Source: an uncultured Oscillospiraceae bacterium (GTDB lineage Bacteria; Bacillota; Clostridia; Oscillospirales; Oscillospiraceae). Taken from it: 6,795 nucleotides of DNA. The position numbers and the translations under genes were made by a program. Location: NCBI GenBank assembly GCA_905236265.1, contig CAJOOV010000044.1, forward strand, positions 1-6,795, in the 5' to 3' direction. Within the stretch, counting starts at the first letter, position 1; every line of letters starts with the position of its first letter. Positions 1-5,446 of this stretch are shown here, in pieces. The notes beneath the pieces were generated by a model. The model was given only the letters and a program-made list of their open reading frames with translations, ran no database searches and was not told the origin of the DNA.

Positions 1-227
1 ACCTGAATGGTCCGTTCTTCCGGAAGCAGAACCGCCTGGCTGCTGTCCATGTCACAGGACCGCAGAGCCAGCATTTTTGACTCCTCATTGAGCAGAATCT
101 GCACCTGCTTCGGTCGTTCCAAAACGTCCAGAATTCCGTCGTTGAGCATCATCGCATCCTCTTTGAAATTCAGGGTGAGGAGAAGTGTAACCTGCGGCTC
201 CGGATTCAGTCTCTGTAATTCGTTCAT
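1..227 (-). CDS. Partial protein, third copy of the operon's shared domain (runs off left edge)
   Basis: The ATG at 227-225 overlaps the TGA of the preceding gene (ATGA), which suggests translational coupling as the fourth gene of the recombinase operon. 75 codons are open to the window edge with no stop. Residues 44-60 (QILLNEESKMLALRSCD) align without gaps to EILINPVERMMVVRPAQ in the recombinase C-terminus and HFLINPTLMMLVIRAVD in the 307-residue neighbour. The upstream part (LNDGILDVLERP, residues 28-39) fits the segment before that motif in the other two. I read this as the N-terminal part of a third protein carrying the same domain. Its function is unknown and its C-terminus is outside the window. 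There is no separate strong ribosome binding site, which agrees with coupling. Confident as a gene, moderately confident as a family member. Confidence 0.72.
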   Translation of the reverse strand, partial: MNELQRLNPEPQVTLLLTLNFKEDAMMLNDGILDVLERPKQVQILLNEESKMLALRSCDMDSSQAVLLPEERTIQ

Positions 228-1147
228 CTGGGCACCTCCACACTGCCTTCCGTGTTATCCGATTCCAGAGCCGCCTGACTGTTTCCCGTGGCCTCCTCAT
301 CCTTCTGAGGCTCCACTACCTTATGTTCTTCATCGGCCTTCTCATCGTAGGACGGTTCATCAGCGGGCTGCTCGTTTGACCCCACCTCAGAGAAGCCGTT
401 CTTCAAATCCACCTGTGTGGATGCGTGGTGCTCCTCCATCGTCATGCCAAACTGTCCCTGCCATTCCTCGGGGAGGACGGCTTTCTGGCTCGTTCGTTTC
501 CCGGTATTCGGGTCCCGGCGCTGTGGAAGAAAGCACTCCACAGCGTTCAGATCGAAGAGGTAAAGGCTCTCGCCCTCGTACCGAATCTTCATTCCCTGCA
601 TTTTGTAGCGATACTCCGGATTCCAGTTCATCATCGCATAGAGCTTCTCAGTGAAGAGTCGGCAGGAAATGGTCCGGCTCTTTCGCTTGTCCCCTTTCAG
701 TATGCACCAGCGAACGGCATCCCTCTCCCCTGCATCCACCGCCCGAATGACCAGCATCATAAGCGTGGGGTTGATTAAAAAGTGAATGTAGGTGGCGTTC
801 TCCAGCTTGCTGATGCAGGCATTGTTGAAGGAAATGCTGTTGCCCCGTACAGTCATAGCTGGATCAAATCGGTGGGAGATAAATTCGCGCCGGACCACCT
901 GAAAGCCCTCAAAGCTGAAATTTGCCTGGAGCTGAAGCCGCTTCGCCTCCAGCCTGTCCTCCCGGCTCAGACCGCCCAGCCACTCCATCTGCTGGGTCAG
1001 ATCCGGCGTCTGCCCATGGTTCGTTCCCTGCCCCGCCCCTACTCCCGCGTTCTGCGGCGTGGGGCGGTTAAACGGACGTTGCTGGAAATACCCCTGTCCC
1101 GGTCGATACCCCTGCCCCATCTGATTCCATGGCTGATTCTTGTCCAT
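224..1147 (-). CDS. 307-residue accessory protein with the domain found at the recombinase C-terminus
   Basis: The ATG at 1147 follows TTAGGAGG with about 6 nt spacing; that Shine-Dalgarno overlaps the TAG stop of the upstream gene. Residues 1-50 are low-complexity and rich in Gln, Gly, Asn and Pro. Residues about 80-206 form a globular domain with FQVV (82-85), FLINP (123-127), a W at 147, a Y-x-Y pair near 179-181 and LYLFDL (195-200). These occur in the same order in the last third of the serine recombinase of this operon. Residues about 240-307 are acidic and probably disordered. There is no signal peptide or membrane segment, so it is likely cytoplasmic. The disordered ends flanking a conserved core suggest a protein- or DNA-binding partner of the recombinase, for example an accessory or directionality factor. 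That role is inferred only from operon position and the shared domain. I cannot name an established family. Confidence 0.85.
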   Translation of the reverse strand: MDKNQPWNQMGQGYRPGQGYFQQRPFNRPTPQNAGVGAGQGTNHGQTPDLTQQMEWLGGLSREDRLEAKRLQLQANFSFEGFQVVRREFISHRFDPAMTVRGNSISFNNACISKLENATYIHFLINPTLMMLVIRAVDAGERDAVRWCILKGDKRKSRTISCRLFTEKLYAMMNWNPEYRYKMQGMKIRYEGESLYLFDLNAVECFLPQRRDPNTGKRTSQKAVLPEEWQGQFGMTMEEHHASTQVDLKNGFSEVGSNEQPADEPSYDEKADEEHKVVEPQKDEEATGNSQAALESDNTEGSVEVPR

Positions 1148-1157
1148 AACCTGCCTC

Positions 1158-1958
1158 CTAATCTGTGTGCGTTTCAGTTGCTGACCCCTTCACCCGCGGT
1201 CGCCTGGCCACCTCTGCCGCCTGTCGGCGCTCCCGGCGCCGCTTCTTTTCCGGCCACAAGGTATCTACCAGGAAGCGGTCCAGCTCTGTGCAAATCTCTA
1301 TGGCGTTATCTGACAGGCTGCGCTCCCCCAGGGGACTCTCTAACAGCTTTTGGTACGCTTTGTGCATGATCTCCTCTGAAAAGGCACCGTACACCATGCG
1401 GCTGGACTCTTCGTGGAGGAGGCACTCACACCGGTAGATGTACCCAAGCCAGTAGGCGTAGGCGAGATCCTCCACGCGCCTGTTTGGTTCCGCGGGCAAC
1501 TGCGCCAGCGCCAGCGGGAGCTTCAGCGTTTCCGCTTCGTAGGCCTGTGTGAGCGCCATGCTCTTGTTCTCCCCTTCTACCGTCCGGCTGATAATATCAT
1601 CGATCCAATACAGAGTCTCTACCACCGTAGCCGGACTTTTCAGGAACATGGGGATCCGAATCAGGTCAAAGAGCTCACTGCCCCCCGGCATGTTAGATGT
1701 GGAAAAATACACGTCAAAGATCCCGGCAATCTGGCTGGTCATAAACATCGGAGCGAAATCCGCCATGCTCAGGCCCATAAAAGCCGCCTCCATGAACACC
1801 GTACCCTGTTTGTTACAGTAGGCCAGGTCATGGATGGAAAACTGACGCCCGTATTTGATGACCGCGCCGTTGTGGGGCGATGCCCTGGCCAGGCGCATCA
1901 GGCGCTTCACGTTGGCAGAAAGCGGTCTGCTCTTCGCCGGATTCTTCGAAATGTACAT
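1158..1958 (-). CDS. 266-residue protein of unknown function in the recombinase operon
   Basis: The ATG at 1958 is preceded by AAAGGAGGAGAGGG, a very strong ribosome binding site, and the gene begins 15 bp after the recombinase stop. The sequence suggests two modules. An N-terminal part (about 30-115) contains FMTSQIAGIFDVYFS (72-86) and PGGSELFDLI (91-100). A C-terminal part (about 160-205) contains AYWLGYIYR (168-176) and HEESSR (182-187). From memory, both motif types occur in small uncharacterised Firmicutes proteins often encoded side by side near toxin-antitoxin-like genes; I cannot verify this here. The last 35 residues are strongly basic (KKRRRERR, 238-245), as expected for nucleic acid contact. 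No catalytic signature, signal peptide or transmembrane helix is visible. Unlike its operon neighbours, it does not show the shared LINP domain. Real gene; function unknown. Confidence 0.85.
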   Translation of the reverse strand: MYISKNPAKSRPLSANVKRLMRLARASPHNGAVIKYGRQFSIHDLAYCNKQGTVFMEAAFMGLSMADFAPMFMTSQIAGIFDVYFSTSNMPGGSELFDLIRIPMFLKSPATVVETLYWIDDIISRTVEGENKSMALTQAYEAETLKLPLALAQLPAEPNRRVEDLAYAYWLGYIYRCECLLHEESSRMVYGAFSEEIMHKAYQKLLESPLGERSLSDNAIEICTELDRFLVDTLWPEKKRRRERRQAAEVARRPRVKGSATETHTD

Positions 1959-1973
1959 GTACCCTCTCCTCCT

Positions 1974-4184
1974 TTACTGCTCCCCGCCGTTCGAATGGCC
2001 CCCTATGCCCTCAACAGTAGCCTCAGAGACAAACACGCTTTCCCTGGGCAGCTCCGGCGGATTCACAACGATTTCCTGGAGCAGATTGTGGATGGTGTCC
2101 TCATCTACCTTGTGGTCCACTTCTATGGGCCGAGCCTCCGCAAGCATCTCCCACTCCTCTCCGCTCTCCTGTTCCACAAAGCCTCTGGTGGTGGAATCGT
2201 GCTCAAAAACCGGCTCCCCAAAAATCTTCCGGTTCTGCTCTCGCACCCGTTGAAAGCGATCCTCCATGTCTTTTATTTCCTGAGGCATATCCTCCTCTTC
2301 CGGCGGATAAAAGAAGCTCTTGGCATCCTCCCGCTGCTCTTCAGCCATCTCTGCTTCCCTTCTGGCCATGCCCACCTCCTCCTTCTTGTTCACTGCTCTG
2401 CCAACGTAGTTGTCCAGATCAAAGGCAAGCACCACAGCGTCTCCGCCGGGCTGCGTTACCCGCTGGCAGGGTATGCGGTAGGTGTAATCGCTCTCCCAGC
2501 CCAGAGTGGTATATACCATCCGGGTCATAGCACATGCTGAGATGCCCTTTGCCGTCCACGGCATCGCATTGGGCTTCCCCTTCTGGGCGGGCCGGACCAC
2601 CATCATGCGCTCCACTGGGTTGATGAGAATCTCCACGTACTCACAGGGCATCAGGGCAACACAGCTGGTGTTGAAGTGGAGTCCCTTTTGACTGAAGCGG
2701 ACCACCGGCTCATGCACCTGAGAAAACATCTCTGCACTGACCACCTGAAAGGTTCTGGTGATCTCCTCCCGCTTCTGCTCGGTGTGTGCTTCGGACTTTC
2801 TGCCCTCCAGCTCGTCCTTTACCTCCTGCTCCGCCTGGGTGTACTCCCGGGCAATCTGAGAGATGCCGTGATCGTCCATCAGGGTGCCGATGCGCCGACC
2901 AGCCTCCGGCAGGTATTCCTTTTCCAAATCCACCTCCAGCTTCTCGTCCAGCAGTCCCATCACGATCTGACTGGCCCGGATATAATCCTCCGCGTCAAAG
3001 CCTGCCCAGGAGCGATTCATGGAGATGTACCCGGTCAGGGCACCATGGTCCACAATGCGCATGGGCTGGTAGGTTCCCTCCCGGCCATGCCGACCGTGGC
3101 CGAACCGCCTGCTGTTCATAATTCGTTGGGCGGCGTTCCACACTGCCCGTGACACGATTGCCTCATGGTGGTTTGCCTGAAAATACTTGTTCTTTTGCCC
3201 GGTGTTCCTCTTCTGCTTGTGGTCTTTGTAGTTGGGGGTGTAATACTTCCTGGCCAGTACATCACCGCAGTGTTTTTCGTTGCGCAGTACGGACCGAATC
3301 CCGGAAGCAGTCCAGTGGGTGTTGAGGGTTCCATCCTTTCTCCGGCCCCCCGTTGGGATTGCCAGCTCTGTGAGCACCTCTGCCAGTTCGTCGGCGCTCA
3401 TGCCGTTGATGATGTTGTAATACAGCCAACGCACCACCTTTGCCTCTGCCTCGTTGATGCGAAGCTCTTTTTTGCGCCCGCCGTAGCCGTCTGGAACCTC
3501 CACCAGGTCATAGCCAAACAGCCTGGGAGTCATAAACCGGCCCCGGCTGAACCGCCACTCCAGGGATAGCAGAATTGCCTCACTCTTCATATGGCTCTCC
3601 TCCTGGGCGACCATGGCCAGGACGATCAGGATGATACTGCTGGTCTGAGCCAGCGTATTCAGGCCCTCCTGCTCAAAAATCACGCCTATCGGTGGGTCGT
3701 GGTTTTGCAGTGCCTCTACCCAGACGATACAGTCCATCAGGTTTCTGGCAAAGCGAGACACAGCTTTTGTGATGATTAGGTCAATTTTGCCATCCAGTGA
3801 ATCCGCCATGAGCTTTTGGAACCCCTGCCGGTGCTCTGTGTTCGTGCCGGAGAAGCCGTCGTCCACATAGGTACCCACATACTTCCAGTTGGGGTTGGAC
3901 TTGATCTTCGCCTTGTACTCCTTGATTTGCAATGCAATGGAAATGGCCTGATCCAGGTCGTCAGTGGACACCCGGCAGTAGGCCGCCACCCGCAGAAGTG
4001 TGTTTTCGCCCCTGGTCTGTTCTGAGGTCGCGGATATCATCTGGATGTTGCTCCCGTCCAGATCTTCTATCTGCTTCACCAGGGCCTTCTTTGCCCTTTG
4101 GTGCTCCGTCTCAAAGCTGGCCCCTACGCTCTTCTGCTTCGGTTTAGCCGCACGATCGGCGGCAATTCTCTTTAAATCCTGCAC
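1974..4184 (-). CDS. Large serine recombinase (site-specific integrase type) with unusual C-terminal domain
   Basis: This gene encodes a 736-residue site-specific DNA recombinase of the resolvase/invertase superfamily, expected to integrate or excise a mobile element through a 5'-phosphoserine intermediate. The catalytic domain spans about 63-204. Y69, R71 and nucleophile S73 lie in AAYCRVST, DDGFSGT matches the family, and KAVSRFARN supplies R144 and R147. A 'Recombinase' domain follows at about 223-319 (FGYDLVEVPDG, then RNEKHCGDV at 301-309). The next region, where a zinc ribbon is usual, has no cysteines. After it come a charged, probably coiled-coil stretch (about 412-474) and a domain at 479-593 (FQVV, LINP, FDL) shared with two downstream genes. 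I chose GTG 4184 because AAGGAAGGG sits 6 nt upstream. The longer GTG at 4217 (747 residues) has no good ribosome binding site. It heads an operon of at least four genes. Confidence 0.95.
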   Translation of the reverse strand: MQDLKRIAADRAAKPKQKSVGASFETEHQRAKKALVKQIEDLDGSNIQMISATSEQTRGENTLLRVAAYCRVSTDDLDQAISIALQIKEYKAKIKSNPNWKYVGTYVDDGFSGTNTEHRQGFQKLMADSLDGKIDLIITKAVSRFARNLMDCIVWVEALQNHDPPIGVIFEQEGLNTLAQTSSIILIVLAMVAQEESHMKSEAILLSLEWRFSRGRFMTPRLFGYDLVEVPDGYGGRKKELRINEAEAKVVRWLYYNIINGMSADELAEVLTELAIPTGGRRKDGTLNTHWTASGIRSVLRNEKHCGDVLARKYYTPNYKDHKQKRNTGQKNKYFQANHHEAIVSRAVWNAAQRIMNSRRFGHGRHGREGTYQPMRIVDHGALTGYISMNRSWAGFDAEDYIRASQIVMGLLDEKLEVDLEKEYLPEAGRRIGTLMDDHGISQIAREYTQAEQEVKDELEGRKSEAHTEQKREEITRTFQVVSAEMFSQVHEPVVRFSQKGLHFNTSCVALMPCEYVEILINPVERMMVVRPAQKGKPNAMPWTAKGISACAMTRMVYTTLGWESDYTYRIPCQRVTQPGGDAVVLAFDLDNYVGRAVNKKEEVGMARREAEMAEEQREDAKSFFYPPEEEDMPQEIKDMEDRFQRVREQNRKIFGEPVFEHDSTTRGFVEQESGEEWEMLAEARPIEVDHKVDEDTIHNLLQEIVVNPPELPRESVFVSEATVEGIGGHSNGGEQ

Positions 4185-4477
4185 GATCTCCCTTCCTTTC
4201 TCTTGTTTTTTTGCCACATATTTTCATCGCGTCACCCCCACAGCCTTCCCGTTTTCCAATCACACAAACGGTTTGTATATTGCTGGTCTCTGTACATATT
4301 TTGCTGACATCTGTACATCTGTACATCTGTACATCTGTACATCTTCCCGTAAATGTACTTCTGAGCAAACTTAGACCTCACGCACCTTATATTCGCATAT
4401 AATTTGCTTTCTGTCTACGACACCAAAGAGGTGTTTTGCAAATTTTTTCAAAAAATATTTCCCCGGTAGTTGAACAC
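4185..4477. other. Intergenic leader of the recombinase operon, no convincing gene
   Basis: This stretch lies between the Xre terminator and the recombinase start. It contains an A/T-rich perfect palindrome (ATTTTTTCAAAAAAT, 4442-4456), a small dyad ACACC-aaaga-GGTGT (4420-4434), AT-rich -10-like tracts near 4390-4402 on the minus strand, and an 8-bp tandem repeat (4307-4344). The operon promoter should lie here, but I cannot assign a -35/-10 pair with confidence. On the minus strand, a 24-codon reading frame (ATG at 4226, GGGGG about 7 nt before it) overlaps the start of the recombinase in another frame. It could be a coupled leader peptide or chance. Confidence 0.55.
4307..4344. repeat. 8-bp tandem repeat (ACATCTGT, 4.75 copies) containing TGTACA palindromes
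   Basis: Four perfect copies of ACATCTGT plus a six-base partial copy run head to tail. Each junction makes the self-complementary hexamer TGTACA, so palindromes recur every 8 bp (4313, 4321, 4329, 4337). A further TGTACA lies at 4291-4296 and a partial one (TGTAC) at 4354-4358. The repeat sits 120-160 bp upstream of the recombinase start, in the probable leader or promoter zone. It could be a regulator-binding array or a slippage-prone microsatellite that varies in length. Confidence 0.85.
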
Positions 4478-4523
4478 AAAAAAAGAGCCTGCCATGTACA
4501 CTCCTAATGTACATGGCAGACTC
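4478..4523 (-). terminator. Rho-independent terminator after the Xre gene
   Basis: Read on the minus strand, the arms at 4523-4508 and 4500-4485 pair over 16 bp with a single U-G wobble, around a 7-nt loop (TTAGGAG). Seven U residues (4484-4478) follow directly. It begins about 20 bp after the stop of the Xre gene. The plus strand has no T-tract after the stem, so it should work in one direction only. It separates Xre transcription from the recombinase operon. The stem includes TGTACA, the hexamer of the nearby tandem repeat. Confidence 0.9.
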
Positions 4524-4543
4524 GTATTCTATCTGTGGTTATT

Positions 4544-4861
4544 TTACCTGGTTTGCGTTTTATTCACCTTTTTTGTGGAAAAAGGAACGCCACTGTTTTT
4601 CTCCCTCTTGCGCCGCTCCACACCGGCCATATCCTTCCCGCTGTCAAACACAAGCGCAAACGGATCCAACTCAAGTGCTGCACAGATCCTGAGTCCAACC
4701 TTCATCGTCGCTCCGGACAGATGGCTCTTTCCATGCTCATACCGCTGGTAAGCCCTCATTTCTATTCCCGCTTCTGTGGCTACCTGGCCCTGGGTCAATC
4801 CCAGTGCGTTGCGCCTTTCCCGCAGAATGCGTGCCACACGTTCCTCTTGTCTCTTACCCAT
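4544..4861 (-). CDS. Xre-family helix-turn-helix transcriptional regulator
   Basis: This is a 105-residue protein with an N-terminal HTH_3/Cro-C1-type domain at about 8-70. LRERRNALGLTQGQVATEAG (13-32) covers helices 1 to 3 and contains the typical 'GLTQ..VA..AGI' signature. MRAYQRYEHGKS (35-46) matches the recognition-helix and 'YE.GK' pattern, and ICAALELDPFALV (59-71) is the closing helix. The tail (72-105) is short, basic and polar, with no peptidase or sensor domain. ATG 4861 is preferred: AAAAGGGG lies 9 nt upstream and the HTH begins soon after. An in-frame TTG at 4906 would add 15 residues but has no clear ribosome binding site. It probably represses itself and perhaps the divergent HU-like gene, since dyads lie between them. 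This role is inferred from arrangement. It has its own terminator, so it is a single-gene unit. Confidence 0.9.
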   Translation of the reverse strand: MGKRQEERVARILRERRNALGLTQGQVATEAGIEMRAYQRYEHGKSHLSGATMKVGLRICAALELDPFALVFDSGKDMAGVERRKREKNSGVPFSTKKVNKTQTR

Positions 4862-4943
4862 AATGCACTGCCCCTTTTCATGGATTTCAGTGTAGTAATC
4901 ACTCAAATTCCAGAAAAAAGCAACCTCTTACAATGGGTCATAG

Positions 4944-4973
4944 TTGACAAATATTCTCGCAAATAGTTGTTCA
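4944..4973. promoter_or_regulatory. Candidate operator: imperfect dyad in the divergent Xre/HU intergenic region
   Basis: ACAAATATTC (4947-4956) and AAATAGTTGT (4961-4970) form an inverted repeat with 8 of 10 matching positions and a 4-nt centre. A TTGACA hexamer (4944-4949) overlaps the left arm, but I see no well-spaced -10 box to its right. The size and symmetry suit a dimeric Xre-type repressor. The nearest such gene begins about 80 bp away. Assignment as its operator is inference. Confidence 0.4.
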
Positions 4974-4982
4974 TATTATTCG

Positions 4983-5011
4983 TGGACTTTACCCCGGATA
5001 AGAGGTAAAGT
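4983..5011. promoter_or_regulatory. Perfect 8-bp dyad overlapping a possible weak promoter upstream of the HU-like gene
   Basis: ACTTTACC (4986-4993) and GGTAAAGT (5004-5011) are exact inverted repeats separated by 10 nt, so half-sites are 18 bp apart centre to centre, on one face of the helix if about two turns apart. A weak plus-strand promoter reading (TGGACT at 4983, 17-nt gap, TAAAGT at 5006) would put one arm over each element. That is the layout of a repressor operator. The dyad is certain; the promoter reading is weak. Confidence 0.5.
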
Positions 5012-5018
5012 ACGACTA

Positions 5019-5050
5019 ACAGCAGTAGAAAATATAAATCACTCTGCTGT
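5019..5050. promoter_or_regulatory. 7-bp dyad flanking a TATAAA element just before the HU-like gene
   Basis: ACAGCAG (5019-5025) and CTGCTGT (5044-5050) are inverted repeats 18 nt apart and enclose TATAAA (5033-5038), a possible -10 box with no convincing -35. If transcribed, the arms could form a hairpin ending 13 nt before the Shine-Dalgarno (AAGGAG, 5064-5069). Whether it acts as DNA operator or RNA structure cannot be told from sequence alone. Confidence 0.35.
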
Positions 5051-5076
5051 AAATCAAAAGGAAAAGGAGTGTAATC

Positions 5077-5355
5077 ATGACAAAGGCAGAACTGATTTTT
5101 ACAGTATCAGGGGCAACCGACATCCCGCCCGATGCAGTCAGACGCGCCCTGAACGCAATCACTGACACTATCATCGAAACTGTAGGCAGCGGAGATTCTG
5201 TTGCGATCCCGGGCTTCGGCACCTTCTCAAGCAAGCACAGAGCGGAGAGAATCGGCAGGAATCCCAGAACTGGAGAACTTATGGAAATTCCCGCCTGTGA
5301 CGTTCCCGTTTTTAAACCCGGAAAGCAGATGAAGGACGCTGTTAGTGGAAAATAA
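5077..5355 (+). CDS. HU/IHF-family DNA-binding protein
   Basis: This is a 92-residue histone-like protein, near the usual 90 residues of HU. It is expected to dimerise, bend DNA and support nucleoid structure or recombination complexes. The helical N-terminal half (1-40) leads to the family core IPGFGTF (44-50). The DNA-binding beta arm follows, with RIGRNPRTGE (58-67) and the kink-inducing proline P63. FKPGKQMKDAV (79-89) closes the fold. The start is set by AAGGAG 7 nt before the ATG. Differences from housekeeping HU include a shorter basic content in the N-terminal helices and an unusual PACDV segment (72-76). With its place in an accessory region, this suggests an element-encoded paralogue. 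Helping the nearby serine recombinase is possible but not shown. Transcription runs away from the Xre gene across a region with three dyads. Confidence 0.93.
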   Translation: MTKAELIFTVSGATDIPPDAVRRALNAITDTIIETVGSGDSVAIPGFGTFSSKHRAERIGRNPRTGELMEIPACDVPVFKPGKQMKDAVSGK

Positions 5356-5360
5356 GAGCG

Positions 5361-5409
5361 CTGCCCTCTCCGGTGTTTGCTCTCTCCGGTGTTATGGTGG
5401 AGAGGGCAG
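5361..5409 (+). terminator. Hairpin after the HU-like gene, possible terminator
   Basis: CTGCCCTCTCC (5361-5371) pairs perfectly with GGAGAGGGCAG (5399-5409) around a 27-nt loop. It starts 5 bp after the HU stop. CTCTCCGGTGTT occurs twice, in the left arm/loop (5366-5377) and in the loop (5382-5393), so a shorter alternative stem is possible. No T-tract follows, so intrinsic termination would be inefficient. It may instead stabilise the 3' end or attenuate read-through into the next gene. Confidence 0.45.
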
Positions 5410-5429
5410 TATCACATCTATTCATAAGC

Positions 5430-5435
5430 TATAAT
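5430..5435 (+). promoter_or_regulatory. Perfect -10 hexamer (TATAAT) close to the next start codon
   Basis: TATAAT lies 11 bp before the ATG of the Cys-motif repeat gene, and no recognisable -35 sits 16-18 bp upstream. If used, transcription would begin about 5 nt before the ATG, giving a nearly leaderless mRNA. The alternative is read-through from the HU gene with a weak AGGA ribosome binding site at 5436-5439. Confidence 0.3.
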
Positions 5436-5446
5436 AGGACAATATT

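Noticed and set aside
7..654. Long plus-strand open frames opposite the minus-strand operon (for example 7-654, 782-1369, 1413-2540, 2676-3152)
   Set aside because: Their translations are rich in Pro, Arg, Ser and His with no family motifs or ribosome binding sites, and they lie opposite well-supported minus-strand genes. They are shadows of GC-rich coding DNA.
4144..4368. Minus-strand 74-codon frame through the 8-bp repeat
   Set aside because: It needs a TTG start without a ribosome binding site, and much of its sequence (CTDVQMYRCTDV) is just the repeat translated. Only its last 24 codons have a plausible start, noted as a possible leader peptide.
4420..4448. Plus-strand intrinsic terminator (ACACC-aaaga-GGTGT followed by T-rich DNA)
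   Set aside because: The stem has only 5 bp and the T-run is not adjacent; no plus-strand gene ends here.
4944..4980. TTGACA (4944-4949) as the -35 of an HU-gene promoter
   Set aside because: No acceptable -10 hexamer lies 16-18 bp downstream; the nearest AT-rich hexamers need a gap of 22 bp or more.
5016..5234. Minus-strand frame opposite the HU-like gene
   Set aside because: The plus-strand frame has clear HU motifs and a good ribosome binding site; the opposite frame has neither.
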